DNA from: Gautieria morchelliformis
Lineage: Eukaryota > Basidiomycota > Agaricomycetes > Gomphales > Gomphaceae
Assembly: GCA_015179125.1 (NCBI GenBank)
Contig: WHVA01000139.1
Location: forward strand, 124,001 to 188,000
Direction of reading: 5' to 3'
DNA: 64,000 nt
The notes beneath the pieces are model-generated. The model worked only from the letters and a program-made list of their open reading frames with translations, ran no database searches and was not told the DNA's origin. This document shows positions 24,295 to 35,402 of the stretch, piece after piece (the first letter of the stretch is position 1; each line of letters begins with the position of its first letter). The position numbers were made by a program, and so were the translations under genes.

Positions 24295-27200
24295 TTACTC
24301 TGCCGCAAGCTGCATCTGCTCCACTACAGCCGCCTCCTGCTCCTCTCCGGGCCCTCCGAGTCCTTCCCCTGCCACCGTGTCCCCCGGCTCGTCCATGCGA
24401 AATCCCTTTACGGGCAATGGCGGTGGCGACGGCGGGCGGTTCTCTATACGTGCCTCGTCGGTTCCCGGCTTCGCCTGCTCCTCTCCCACCGCCTTATCGT
24501 CCCCCTTGGGGGCCTCGTCCCGCACCTCCTGCGCCTTCTCTTCTATCTCAGGTGCAGGCGGAGGCGCAGGTGCCTTGTCCGGCCCCTCACTTTTCCCGTT
24601 CTCCTTCCCAGCCGTGCCTGACCCCGCCCCCGCACCAGCGATGGCGGCGGCCATCTTCGTGCTCAGCCGGCTCTTCTTCACCGGCACGGGCGTGCCACCC
24701 GGCACCGCCTTTTCCTGCACCACCGTCTCCAGCATCCCGCCTGGCGCGCCCACGTGCTTCAGCCCGCTCATCTTCTCGTGCAGGTACCGGGCGTCTCGCA
24801 ATAGTCTGAAAAAAGAAAGGGGGGGGATAGATAGACATATCAGCGCACGATGAATGGACATGGACATGGAAAACGGCCATGACGGAATGTAGGCGCGGAT
24901 AAGACACTTCGATCAAGCGCCTCGATCGTGATAAGATATCGCACAAACACGCCACGAGACACTTGTAGTAATGCGAAATACGGGAAACGCACCGGTCTTT
25001 GGCTTCCTGGCTGCCCAGCTCGACCTTACCATACTCCTCCGACAGCCGGTGGTTAATTGCCGCCAGGACTTGAGTCATCACGAGCTGAGTCACACGCGAT
25101 GACCGAATGAGGGTTATAAAGCGCAGTCTTGTTAAGAGCTGATGACTTCCGAGTTAGACAAGCATGACACACCTCGACGGCGGGCGTGGCGAGATATTTA
25201 GACAGAACTTTGTGCAGGGTCACGGTTTCTTTGACGAGCAGTTCCATATACCCATTCGGCGTCTTGGTGGGCGGAACGTCCCATTTGATCTCCTTGAATC
25301 GAGAGTGAATACGGCGCTCACAAAATAGGTTGAAAGGAGGCGCAGAAAGGGGAAGGGCACTCGCACCTGCAGAGACCGACAATGCACAGTTAGCCGGTCA
25401 CCCATGATCACAACAAGCTTGGCGTGGATCTCATTTTGATGTTCCTGGTAATCCCGCCTTAGCTTGTCGAATTCGACGAGCATCACCGCCTGTGTAGCGT
25501 TTAGATGCCGGCGGAACGTCTCCCTCACATACGGTATCAGAGCGATGGCTATCGACAGAGATTGCGATGCGAGCGCTGTGTATGATGTAAGCGCAGGGTC
25601 AGGTAACTCACTCTGACAGTAAACGCTCACCAAGGTGCTTAGCGGTGATGTTTTTAAGACCGGCCGATCGCATCGCGCCCGCGCCCAGAACGACTTGGCA
25701 TGTTCTAGAGTTGAACGCCTACGTATATTACCGGATTGCGTTGATTGCCGAGATCCATTGCCAAGGGGAAATACGGGACGTACCTTGAGAAACTCAATGA
25801 CGCGGCCGACAGCATCCGTGGTCAAGAGCGGCAGATTCACGATGAGCTTCACGTAGTCCGAGAGAAGTACAACGAGGACCTGGGACGTGGCAGACACAAC
25901 AAAGTAGGGGTGTTCCTCGATAAGCAGCTGCTTCGCATTCGCGGCTGCTTTATTTGGCGGAGCAGAAGGGAATGAAGGCGGCGATGATGCTTGCGGTGGG
26001 GTCGAGGGGGGAGAGAGCGGTTGCTGGACCACGCCATTACCGGTTGTGGACTCAGACTCAAACGCAATCTCGGCTTTTGGTAAGACAATCGCTTCAGGAT
26101 CCCGCATCGCTGCGTCGACAAGAAGCTCCACGGTGCGCTGAATATCAGGCGTGATATCCACTTGTGCCCATTGCTCGTCCTCGACGAGTTTGGCCGAGCT
26201 AGTAATACGCGCAGCATGGAATGTGGCCAAGAATCCCTTGGCTTGGGATACAACCGCGCCCCGGAGCCCCACGATCATCTTGCGGCAGAGCACCTCGCAT
26301 GCAACGACAAACTGCCATGTTACCTCGAACAATGCGTGGAACGCGGGAAGTGGGAGCTGCGTATGTTGCTCTGCACGCACTGAGATCACTTTTGATGCGC
26401 GTGCATTCGCGAGTTCGCACGCAGAAGCAAGGGCGTCAGACAGGTCGGCTTCGAATGTCGATGGTATTTGACTAGAGACAAGTGTCAACAGTTTGTAGAA
26501 ATGGTCACGGTGCTGCGTACGATGTGGACTCGAGGAGTGCAGTGATGACTTGCATTTGTGTTTGAACGCCGTGTACACAACGCAGAAGACTTGCGTATAT
26601 CGCACGCAACAGCGTGAGGAAGTCGTCGTGAGACATCTCACGCAATTCTTTCGCTAAGGATGCGCTAGAAATCTGGTAAGATGATGTATGCATACAGGTT
26701 TATCCCATACCTTCGTTCGGTGAGTGTTTTCTTAGGTGTTCCGTCATCGTCGTCGACGTCGGACGATGATGGTAAATGCTACGGCAAGGTTAATAGAAGT
26801 CTTTTGACGACCAAAAACCCACCCGTTTAACAGCCCCTCTCACTTCCACCATAACAAGGTCTCTCCAGCTGCCCAGCGCGGCCTTGACACCGTGAGTTCG
26901 AACCAAGCCCTGCAACAACGGTCTTAGTCGATCTCGCAATGACTCGTTCGCTCTGTCCGTCCCTTGACTGGACTCCGTCCGTGCATGCAAGTCTGAGCTG
27001 AGTACAGAGACCAAATCGGTCGTGAGGGAAGTTGCGATCTCTAACGTCAACTCCCGTAGATGTGCTGGAAGTGAGGCAAATGCTTGAAGGGATGAAAGTG
27101 GAATTGGTCTATGCGTCTCCTCAACCAACGCGTGACCATTCGACAACTGTGTGTCCATATCCTTCTCGGGTGGAGATGGCGCCGCTGCCCATGACGCATC

Positions 27201-28344
27201 CAGTTCCTCAATAATGCCCAAAGCCTCACCCCACTCTCCCGCACGCACCAAGCCCCCTGCTACGCCTACCAGATCACTTACTTCCTTCACAACCTTGACG
27301 CCTTCGCTGACCTTGTCCATATTTGCAAGTCGACTCTCGAGCCTGACCATCTCAAGTCCACGCTTGGCTGTACGTTCGTCTACCTCCTTCAGCATCTCTC
27401 GAAGCTTGGTCACGCGGTCGAGGCACAAGCGTGATTCAACCTGAAGCTCCTGAAGATTGGTGAGTGCGGAAAAAAATGAAGAGCTCCGGAGCGAGATCTC
27501 GCGTACGAGATGCTGCTCAACAACATCAGCATAGTGGGAGAGTTTCTCAAGTAGAGGGAGGGAATGAGCAATGGCCGCTGGGTCGAGCGCATCGCCGTCC
27601 TCTCCCTCGAGAGCTTCAGTGACAAGTGCGAAAATCCGCGGATCGCCCAAGTCAAATGAAGAATCAAAGTAGACAGACGGAACGACGTCAAGCGACGGAA
27701 GCGGCTTCCCTGGAGGTAACTGAGGCGTTCGTGGAGTGCGAGGCAAATCAACAGTGAAAGGTCCTGCGGAGAGGGCAGCCGTGGGCGGAGGTTCGGGTAC
27801 AGATGGAAATGCCGTGTCTATCTGAGCAGCTCCTTCACGCCCTATCCGCGCACTTCGTTCAAAGCGCTCCCATTCATCTGCAATGGAGGCGAGGTAGGGT
27901 TCAAAGTCTCGTCGCTTCACCCGTGGCAACTCGGCCGGCGGAACAGCAGGGAGGCTCGAATGCGCCTTGGGAGGAGCTGCGCGTTTGTGAGGGTTGTTAA
28001 GGACGGTAGAAATGGCTAAGGAGGGACAAGTAAGAAAACAAACTGCTCTCATACGAAGCACTGGTTGACACACCATTGAAACCGTGCCTGGAGCTGCTCC
28101 AGTCATGCGGGAATGAGAGGGCAAGAGAGGACACATTGGTGAAAGGAAAATAATCGCTCTTTGGCGATCCATAGAGGTCACGTCTGCCCTCCGTTGCCTC
28201 AGAGACGCTTGACGGACCTGCACGACGTAAAGATGGGTCCCAATTAAACCTATACAAGGGTGGGCGCGCTGCGGGAGCATCTGGCAACGGTGAAACAGGA
28301 GAACCTGGTCTGGATGTGTTCGCCTCTGTCGCAACGTCGTCCAT
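24295..28344 (-). CDS. VPS54: Vps54, GARP tethering complex subunit
   Basis: Vps54 helps tether endosome-derived vesicles at the trans-Golgi. Start MDDVATEANTSRPGSPVSP at 28344. The N-terminal half contains RRDFEPYLASIADEWERFE and the long coiled-coil region with LQELQVESRLCLDRVTKLRE and the stretch ending RLANMDKVSEGVKVVKEVSD. The Vps54 C-terminal domain is clear: EEHPYFVVSATSQVLVVLLS, FNSRTCQVVLGAGAMRSAGL, KNITAKHLALASQSLSIAIA, EIHAKLVVIMGDRLTVHCRS and ATPAVEMVMTQVLAAINHRL. Many short introns are traceable, one between FLK and FNSRT (about 25721-25784). A Pro/Glu-rich tail of about 130 residues follows EKMSGLKHV and ends MQLAAE. Divergent from the aldo/keto reductase gene. Confidence 0.93.
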
Positions 28345-28574
28345 TGCGGCGTCCTGATCAACAGACGGCGGCCTGTATGTTGCTCAGCGCTCAGTGGTAT
28401 TAATAACAGACTGTCGGTCGCGTAAGTATCAGAGTGACGCCAAAATAGTGCCGACATGATTATTTAAGACTTTCGGCGCCGTCCGATAAAATCCCGGTTT
28501 ACGTCCGATCAGTCCATGCATACTGATGAGTAAATCTATATAAAGGGTCTTTTGTAGTCAGAATATCATTTCCA
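28345..28574. promoter_or_regulatory. bidirectional promoter of VPS54 and the aldo/keto reductase, with TATA box
   Basis: These 230 bases lie between two divergent start codons. TATATAAA at 28537-28544 is oriented toward the reductase, only 31 bases before its ATG, which would make the 5' untranslated region very short. Confidence 0.6.
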
Positions 28575-29715
28575 ATGTCTGCCACAACCAAGACGTTGAG
28601 CAACGGTGTTAAGATCCCTTGGATTGCGTTCGGCACTGGGACCGCCCTGTACACCCAGGATGCTGAGGCTGCTACGACGCTTGCTATCCAGTCAAACTTC
28701 AAGCATATTGATTGTGCCCAGATGTATGAGAACGAAGTACGCACATGTCCGCTGTCAGACTATCGATCAATAACGTTCACCTCCTCCCGCGTGGACAGGA
28801 TTCATCTGGCAAGGCTATCGCCAAGTTCCCTCGTGAATCGCTCTTTGTGACGACGAAGCTCGCAAAGCTTCAACCTGGGGAAACCGTGCGAGAGTCCCTC
28901 CAAGGATCACTCAAGAGGCTAGGTCTTCAATACGTTGATCTCTGGCTCATCCACACCCCCAAGCAGCATACCGGCACCGTGAAGGAGGTTTGGAAGGCTT
29001 GCGAAGAGGTATACAAGGAAGGCCTGACCAAGAGTATCGGTGTGTCCAATTTCACCGTAAAGGACCTGCAGGAGATCTTGGAGGTGGCAACTGTTGTACC
29101 TCAAGTCAATCAGGCATGTACAGCGTATTTTTGGTTGGTTTCATGCTCTTTATGCACTTTCAACAGATCGAGCTCCATCCGTATGATTACAAAGTGTCAA
29201 AACCTCTGCTTGAGCTTCACAAGAAGCACGGTATTGTCACAGAATCTTACGGTGGTCTTGCACCTTTGACCACCAACCCTGGCGGACCACTCGAACCTGT
29301 GCTTAAGACAGTTCGAGAGGCTCTAGAAAAGCGTCGTGGTTCTCCTGTGACGGAAGGTCAGGTTCTCCAGAAGTGGCTTCAAGCCAAAGATATTGTCATC
29401 GTGACGTAAGAGTGTTCAACTTTTCCAGTAATAAGACCCCCTGTCACAACTGTTTGTCTTATATAGAACATCTTACAAGGAATCGAGATTGAAAGAGTAT
29501 GTGGATGCCTTGAACGTGCCTGCCCTTACTCCTGAGGAGGAACAAGCTATCGATGAGGCCGGTTCCAAGGTTCATTACAGGCGATTCGTGAGTCAATTTC
29601 CTGAGTCTACTCCATCTCAGCGTATAGGCCGCGCCGCAACTCATGCAGGCGGCTGTATGCTTCATGTGTTGCCCCCTCGCTGACTTGCTCTAAGATGCAG
29701 CATATGGACGAGTGA
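28575..29715 (+). CDS. Aldo/keto reductase family protein
   Basis: NAD(P)H-dependent oxidoreductase with a TIM-barrel fold. Exons 28575-28736, 28799-29113, 29167-29405, 29467-29587 and 29695-29715 join to 285 residues, a normal family length. The start MSATTKTLSNGVKIPWIAFG has the usual beta-hairpin and GTGT turn. HIDCAQMYENE carries the catalytic Asp and Tyr, VTTKL the catalytic Lys, and LIHTP the position of the catalytic His. Further motifs are SIGVSNF and PQVNQ-IELHPY. The domain ends TSYKESRLKEYVDAL. The last exon adds only MQHMDE, matching related fungal proteins. The intron 29114-29166 has a GC donor (CAG then GCATGT). The substrate cannot be told from sequence. Confidence 0.93.
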
Positions 29716-30320
29716 TGCCTTCTAGACAAGTTAAACCACGAGGAGAACTCGAAATAATTGTTCTTTTTGCGGTATGGGATGACACTTCTGGAACATGCTT
29801 GGTTTTCAAGGAACACATCTGGAGTGACCATATTTGAATGTGGTAACAACTAAGGTTCAGGAGCAGAGGCTGCATCGCAAAATCTCATTCGTGGACCGCT
29901 TTCCCAGTCCTATAAGTCAGTAAGATACAATCGGAACTCGGGGCATGGCTATACTAATCCAAGACTGGGGCCCAAATTACACTGCCGTCATCCCCGAAAC
30001 TTGTCACTGAGTATCGAAAAGCATTAACGGCTGGGTTCTATGACGTACGTAGCTTGCCTTTACTTTACAAAAAGAACCAGGTTTCCTGTCATCGGGGTAG
30101 AAAGAATATCGACTGTGCAATCTGTGCAATCGTAGGATTTACAAGGACCGATCTGGACTTCGACGACTCGGACGCGTTGTGTACGGCAGACTCAGACTAG
30201 TTGACCCACAAGACTGATATTCTGAGTGCATGCTTCTATTGCAAATGACAAAGTTAGGACAACACCAAAGATATTCCTACAGCAACACAAGAGAATACAA
30301 CACCATGGTAAGCAGATGTC
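29716..30320. other. gene-free stretch between convergent genes
   Basis: Holds the 3' flanks of the aldo/keto reductase (+) and the methyltransferase (-). No coding sequence, RNA gene or repeat recognised. Confidence 0.55.
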
Positions 30321-31955
30321 TCATTTCCTTTCAGCCCATGCAAAGGACCATCGGGTGTACAGCCGTACCTTCAACTCCATCAACTCTTTCTGGGCCTCCG
30401 AAATCCACATGTCAACTGTGTCGGCTGGGTAACCCTCGCTTAATACATATGACGGTGAAACCAAGAGCAATGCTGGTGACAAGGCGAATACGCACTCTCT
30501 CAAAAGTGGGCGCATGCCCATCAAATGCATAAGAGCGTTTGTACGCAGCATATCAGAGACAGCTTCTTCCCGTGGATCGCCTGCAGGGTGGAAATAAAAG
30601 TGTGGTATATGCATTTTGCTAAGACGGTGTTAAGCTAACCTTTCCGCCACGGTCCAAGAGGTATAAAGATTTTCTGCGATCCCGCATTTTCTAGCTCCTC
30701 CATCCGCGATAACCACAATGGTAATAATGACGACGTGTCCTATCATGCTATTTAACCTGCAATTGTGGGTGTTCTGAAGGCAACTCACAACCTGGGACCC
30801 TCTCGTTTTCATAGAATTATATGTAGCATGAAAAACTAGCTGTGTCCATGAGAAAGGCTCCTCTCCTGGTTCTGCAACTGGGAGAGGTTGTTGTTGCTCG
30901 TCATACAATTGCATTTCACCATCGGCGAACAGCAGAACACCCCCTGGGCGTACGACGCTAGCAAGTTCACTTAGAAGCTTAAGGAAATCTCGAATCTGGG
31001 GTATTTCAGTGCCACCTGCTCCCCGTGGATTAAGGAACTCACCCCTACGCCAACGGCCCTTGCATGCACAACGTCGAATGACTCTTGATAGTGTGCAAAA
31101 CCGAGATTTGCCTGAGATTCCAAACTGCGAGTGAGTCACAAGTGACTCAATATACAGAGTTAGTAGGAGAGATCACACATCATCTATCTCGAAGCTGTGG
31201 TTGGGGTTGGAGTTGAGGGCGGTTAAAGCAGAAGGCAGAAATCACGGACCGGCAATTGCTTGGCAATGGACTGTAAGCTCGAGCGGACGAAACCTTTAGT
31301 TAGACCCACGGACACTTCGAGAAAGACGAACATAGCTAGCCGTACAGGCGCAAGGTCGACACCTACGACCTCACAATGCGGAAATTCATTCGCCATGGCC
31401 AACGCCCTGGGCAGGTATTGATGTGAGATTGTCAGGTTCAATAAGACTAAGGGGTGTTCGTATGCACCAGCTTCCGCTTCCAGTGCCTACATCGAGTATA
31501 GCTGGAGAACCAAATTGGCGGGGTGCAAGTGCTTTCCTCACGCTGTCACGAGCTGGGTAAAGAGATTCCAAACTTAGAGTATAGATCGCATGTTGAAGAT
31601 CCAACCGGTCGTGCTCTTCTCCGTCCTTCGGAAACACTGCATATTAGACTTGAAGGCTGGGATAGGGATTGAGTCATACTGCAGGAAACATGTACAGCTT
31701 GAGATGATAATGTCAGAATACTGGCCGGCGAAGATATTTCGACGCCTACCTCATTAGAGTTGTTAAGGATGCGACCATGAAGATTGCGGAGCTTGACAAA
31801 GGAGGGTCAGAAGGCAGCCAGTGTAAAATCTGATATACACATACCATAACGCGCCCATCGAGGGATGAATGAAACGAATACAGTGAGGGAGCAGGGCTTC
31901 CAGGTGTTGGCATTTCCTCATCCAAATCCTGCGCAATGCCACCTTGATTGTTCAT
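30321..31955 (-). CDS. SAM-dependent methyltransferase (fungal LaeA/TAM-like class)
   Basis: The likely start is MNNQGGIAQDLDEEMPTPGS at 31955. Then come HGRILNNSNE, FPKDGEEHDRLDLQHAIYTL (matching the Y-LPxDxEEHxRLDLQH entry motif of this class), motif I ILDVGTGSGSW, and ANEFPHCEVVGVDLAPV. Further on are SFEIDDV, ESFDVVHARAV, VVRPGGVLLFADGEM, and a C-terminal helical part ending RLYTRWSFAWAERK. It is interrupted by several small introns. Members of the class include the secondary-metabolism regulator LaeA and many uncharacterised enzymes, and neither substrate nor role can be assigned. No metabolite cluster surrounds it. Exon limits between 30600 and 31400 are approximate. Confidence 0.85.
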
Positions 31956-32427
31956 TGGTGAAATGCCTTGATTGCGTTGATCTGAGGATGAGTGAAATAC
32001 AGAACGGACAGACCCCGCGGCAAAGAAATGGATATATAGCCACATAGGGCCTAGCTCGGCAAACCCACGACCAATCCTGAGTCGGCGCTTCACCTACATG
32101 AGCCTACAGGTTCCAAGTCTCGACCCGAGCATGGTAAGTAGCTGAGGACTGCATAAGCCGAATGAGAGCAATGCGGCCCCCAATAATGTAAAGAGAGTCT
32201 CTGCTAAAGGCAATGAAATACTAGGAAATACAAATACATAATGAAGATGATACGAACATCTCAAACAATGGCGTATGCGCTTCGTGGAGGGCTGGCAGTT
32301 CCCACTAACTTATGACAGGTGTGACGCTCACATGATGCACGGGTTGTCACGGGCGGTTGAGTAAACCTGCTCGCCACCGCTTGTTGCGCCCTTTGCTCAC
32401 CCTTCTACGATCCTATCTCTGGGGAAA
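31956..32427. promoter_or_regulatory. divergent upstream region of the methyltransferase and UBC9
   Basis: About 470 bases between two divergent start codons. CACATGATGCACGGGTTGTCAC near 32330 lies about 95 bases before UBC9. No clear TATA box and no coding sequence. Confidence 0.45.
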
Positions 32428-33239
32428 ATGACCGGTATATGTCGTACTCGTCTCACAGAAGAGCGCAAGCAGTGGCGGAAAGACCATCCATTTGTAAGTC
32501 CAGATTCTTGAACGGCGCGTGGTTTGAGTAATTGCTTGCACACAGGGTTTCTATGCGAAGCCAACCAAGACATCAGATGGGTCCTTGAACCTCATGGAGT
32601 GGGAGGTCGGCATACCTGGGAAGGCAGGGGTGAGTGACAGACTCAACGGACACGTGTTTTGTATTTGAGACGCGTCACTTTATTAACTCGGAGACACTTG
32701 CAGACATCATGGGAAGGGGGCGTATATAAGCTCACGATGACCTTTCCTGAAGGTAATTTTTTAATGTTGTCAACTTTTCTTATATTTACGTTGTTCTTTT
32801 TAGATTACCCGTCCAAGCCACCCAAATGTAAGTGTGGCTATACAAGTGCTGTATACTCAGAACTACACGTTCTTCAGGCAAATTCACTCCACCTCTTTTT
32901 CACCCTAATGTTTACCCCTCGGGAACTGTTTGTTTGTCCATTCTCGACGAAGAGAAATCCTGGAAAGCCGCCCTTACGATCAAGCAGGTGATCACATCTA
33001 TGTTCCCTGTCCGTGGCCCTCCCCAAACTGATGCTATACCAGATAGTACTAGGCATACAGGATCTCCTCACTGACCCAAACGTGAATGATCCTGCACAGA
33101 GCGATGCCTATACGATGTTCAAGTAAAAATCTCCCTTCTCATTTCGATGTGAGACAGGGACTCACTCATTACCAGGAATGACAAACAGGCGTATGAACGT
33201 AAGATACGAGCGCAGGCACGCGACAATATTCCGAAGTGA
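32428..33239 (+). CDS. UBC9: SUMO-conjugating enzyme E2 (Ubc9)
   Basis: The sole E2 of the SUMO pathway, nuclear. Seven exons (32428-32493, 32546-32629, 32704-32752, 32804-32827, 32878-32987, 33043-33122, 33176-33239) join to 158 residues, the length of human Ubc9. The start [20 protein letters not shown] includes the basic N-terminal helix that binds SUMO. The domain continues with [36 protein letters not shown], and [20 protein letters not shown] with the catalytic Cys in PSGTVCLS. The Ubc9-specific [14 protein letters not shown] insertion and the end [20 protein letters not shown] follow. Exon 4 has only 24 bases. Convergent with the PAQR gene, 122 bp between stops. Confidence 0.97.
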
Positions 33240-33361
33240 CGAACTGTGTTTCCTTATGTTGTGTTGTTGTTGTCTTGTTACTAAGGGTTTTTTTTGTATT
33301 TCACGCCGTTCCCCTAAGATCTCCGATATTTGCTGTTGGCTAACTGGACCGAATCTGTCTA

Positions 33362-34699
33362 TTATATCAAACACACGCCTCCTAAGGTCCCGTGCCAGTG
33401 ATCCACAGCTTTCAGGAGGCAGGCATAGTGAGAAAGTGCCGCCAACACAACATGTACGTGGAATATTTGATGTGAGGAAAGCCAGCGATCGAAAAACCTG
33501 TTGGTACTTTGCGCAAACCACTTCTCTGGGAGGCGGTTAGCACTGCATATCCCACAAATCAACACTAAAATCTAAAGGCCGCAGAGTACTGGAATCTGGA
33601 CTGACTAGATTAACGCCCCAGAGAGATATAAGGCACCACTGGTGATAACCCAGATGAATCCCAGCTCATGATATAGCTTGTGGAAACCAAATGCGTATAT
33701 CGCATGAGACACTGGAAGGATAGCAAATAAACCTAGTGCCACGAACACGGCAGTACGAGCCCCACGATGCGTGGGACGAGAGTATGTTGGCGAGAGTACA
33801 ATGTATGATGCACCTAATATCACACTATGGTTGATGTGTTGTCTGTCCCGTGAAAAGAAGACTTACCTATGCCTGCGATGGTGATTCCAAAGAGGTAGAT
33901 GACTTGGAGGTGTCGCGTACAATAGAAGGCATAATAAACACAAGGAAAAAATGACCCAACAATCAAAACTATGCAATGATATGAGACTAGACAAGATGGT
34001 TGACTGTAGACCAACGCTCACTTATAATCCCTGCGTAGTCCAAAGTGTGACACCAGTCATGCATCTATCCAATCCTAAATCTATGCCGTTTAAATGTCAA
34101 AATGAGGACAGGCATACCACTTGCGAATGGCATGTCAACGTGTGGTATGACGCGGAGAAGGACAAACAGATGACCGCAGATAGGAGGAATATTCCAAAGT
34201 TCACAAAATCGTACAAAGTAACCGACGGGTGTTTCTCCAGGCGACCATAGAGGGTAAACAGGAAGAATATGAAGAGAACGGCGCCCCACATATGGGAGTG
34301 GATGTTCACTACCGTAAGATCAACTGTTGGCAAGTGGGTGTACAGTTAGCGATATACACCTACCGCTCTCATTGTGGGAGTCTGAGAAAAGCTTGGGATC
34401 ATATATAAAGGCAAAAGAAATATTTGAACTCTCACATCCAAATATCGAGTGGATACACCCAAGGATGGAATTTTGCTCTCTGATACTTCAAAGGTGAGCA
34501 TACCACCATCTTCCCAGATGATATTCACCACTAGCCTTCGATAACCTGACAAAATGTATTCATTGTCCTGCATCCAAGCCGGTATTTCCCGCCACGACAA
34601 AGTGAGGCGGTTGAGGCCACGATGTTGCTTGACTGCTGGAGAGTCAAGCTGCTCAACAAGGTCATTGACCCCCGTATGTCGCTGTTTAAGAGTGGTCAT
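33362..34699 (-). CDS. Hemolysin III / adiponectin-receptor family membrane protein (PAQR, Izh-like)
   Basis: Seven-helix membrane protein family; yeast Izh proteins affect zinc and sterol homeostasis. The start MTTLKQRHTGVNDLVEQLDS at 34699 is preferred over an upstream ATG because fungal relatives begin the same way. Then come LSWREIPAWMQDNEYILSGY, the conserved ESVNIHSHMWGAVLFIFFLF, LLSAVICLSFSASYHTLTCH (Ser and His of the metal site), further hydrophobic helices including IVLIVGSFFPCVYYAFYC, and the last exon LPEKWFAQSTNRFFDRWLSS followed by HQIFHVHVVLAALSHYACLL with the C-terminal HxxxH metal ligands. The exon junction near 33555-33613 is in phase. Several introns have approximate limits. 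Confidence 0.9.
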
Positions 34700-35402
34700 G
34701 ACAGTAGTTGAGGGATCAATAAAGGAGCATTTTATTAGATTGGCACCTATTACATTGAATACAGTAGCTTTATGGGCTTCGGCTCCGAGTCCGGTCGTGC
34801 GCATGTGATTTTTGTGCTAGCAACCCCTCTTGGTGAGCTTGAACTTCCGTCTTCTGCTTGAGTCCGTTGCCTAATTCTCACTCCAGTAAGTCATGTATCT
34901 CCTCTCTTCTCTCATAGACTGAGTCCCCTTCTGCTTTCCGTCTTGTTCACCCTCCACTCATTAGTTAGATATTCACAACTACTAAACCAGTCCATCCCGA
35001 ATATGCAAAGTGACCCTAGAGCCCGTCAATCGCCTTAATGGTTTGTCCAAGACTGTTTGCGCTCGATCTTACCAGCAGGCTAGCTAGGCTGGCCGCAAGT
35101 CTATCTCTCCAGGGCTTACCGGCGAAGTACAACTAAGGAACCTCTTTCACCAGGGCCGTAAGGAGGATTTTTGTTGTGCAAACTGTATTTGTCCCACTAT
35201 AAAATAACATGCATTTCACTATTCAAACTCAATATCTATGTGTGCTTGTTCAACTTTCAAGATGGGGATGGGTCAGCGTGTGGCTACATGAATATGCAAA
35301 AATGAGTACGGATCTAGCAGCGCAGAGCAAAAAGGTTGCGCAAACAATGTGTCGGAAGGTATCAGAAGCGCGGCAATCACTCCCTTGAACCGAAAGGTCT
35401 GG
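34700..35402. other. gene-free stretch between PAQR and GID7 genes
   Basis: Upstream region of the PAQR gene and 3' flank of the GID7-like gene, both on the minus strand. Open frames here lack family features. Confidence 0.5.

Noticed and set aside
26884-26900. Reverse B-box-like GAGTTCGAACC inside VPS54
   Set aside because: It lies within conserved coding sequence and no tRNA fold surrounds it.
30321-31955. Methyltransferase plus nearby oxidoreductase as a secondary-metabolite cluster
   Set aside because: No synthase, terpene cyclase, P450 or transporter lies nearby; neighbours are housekeeping genes.
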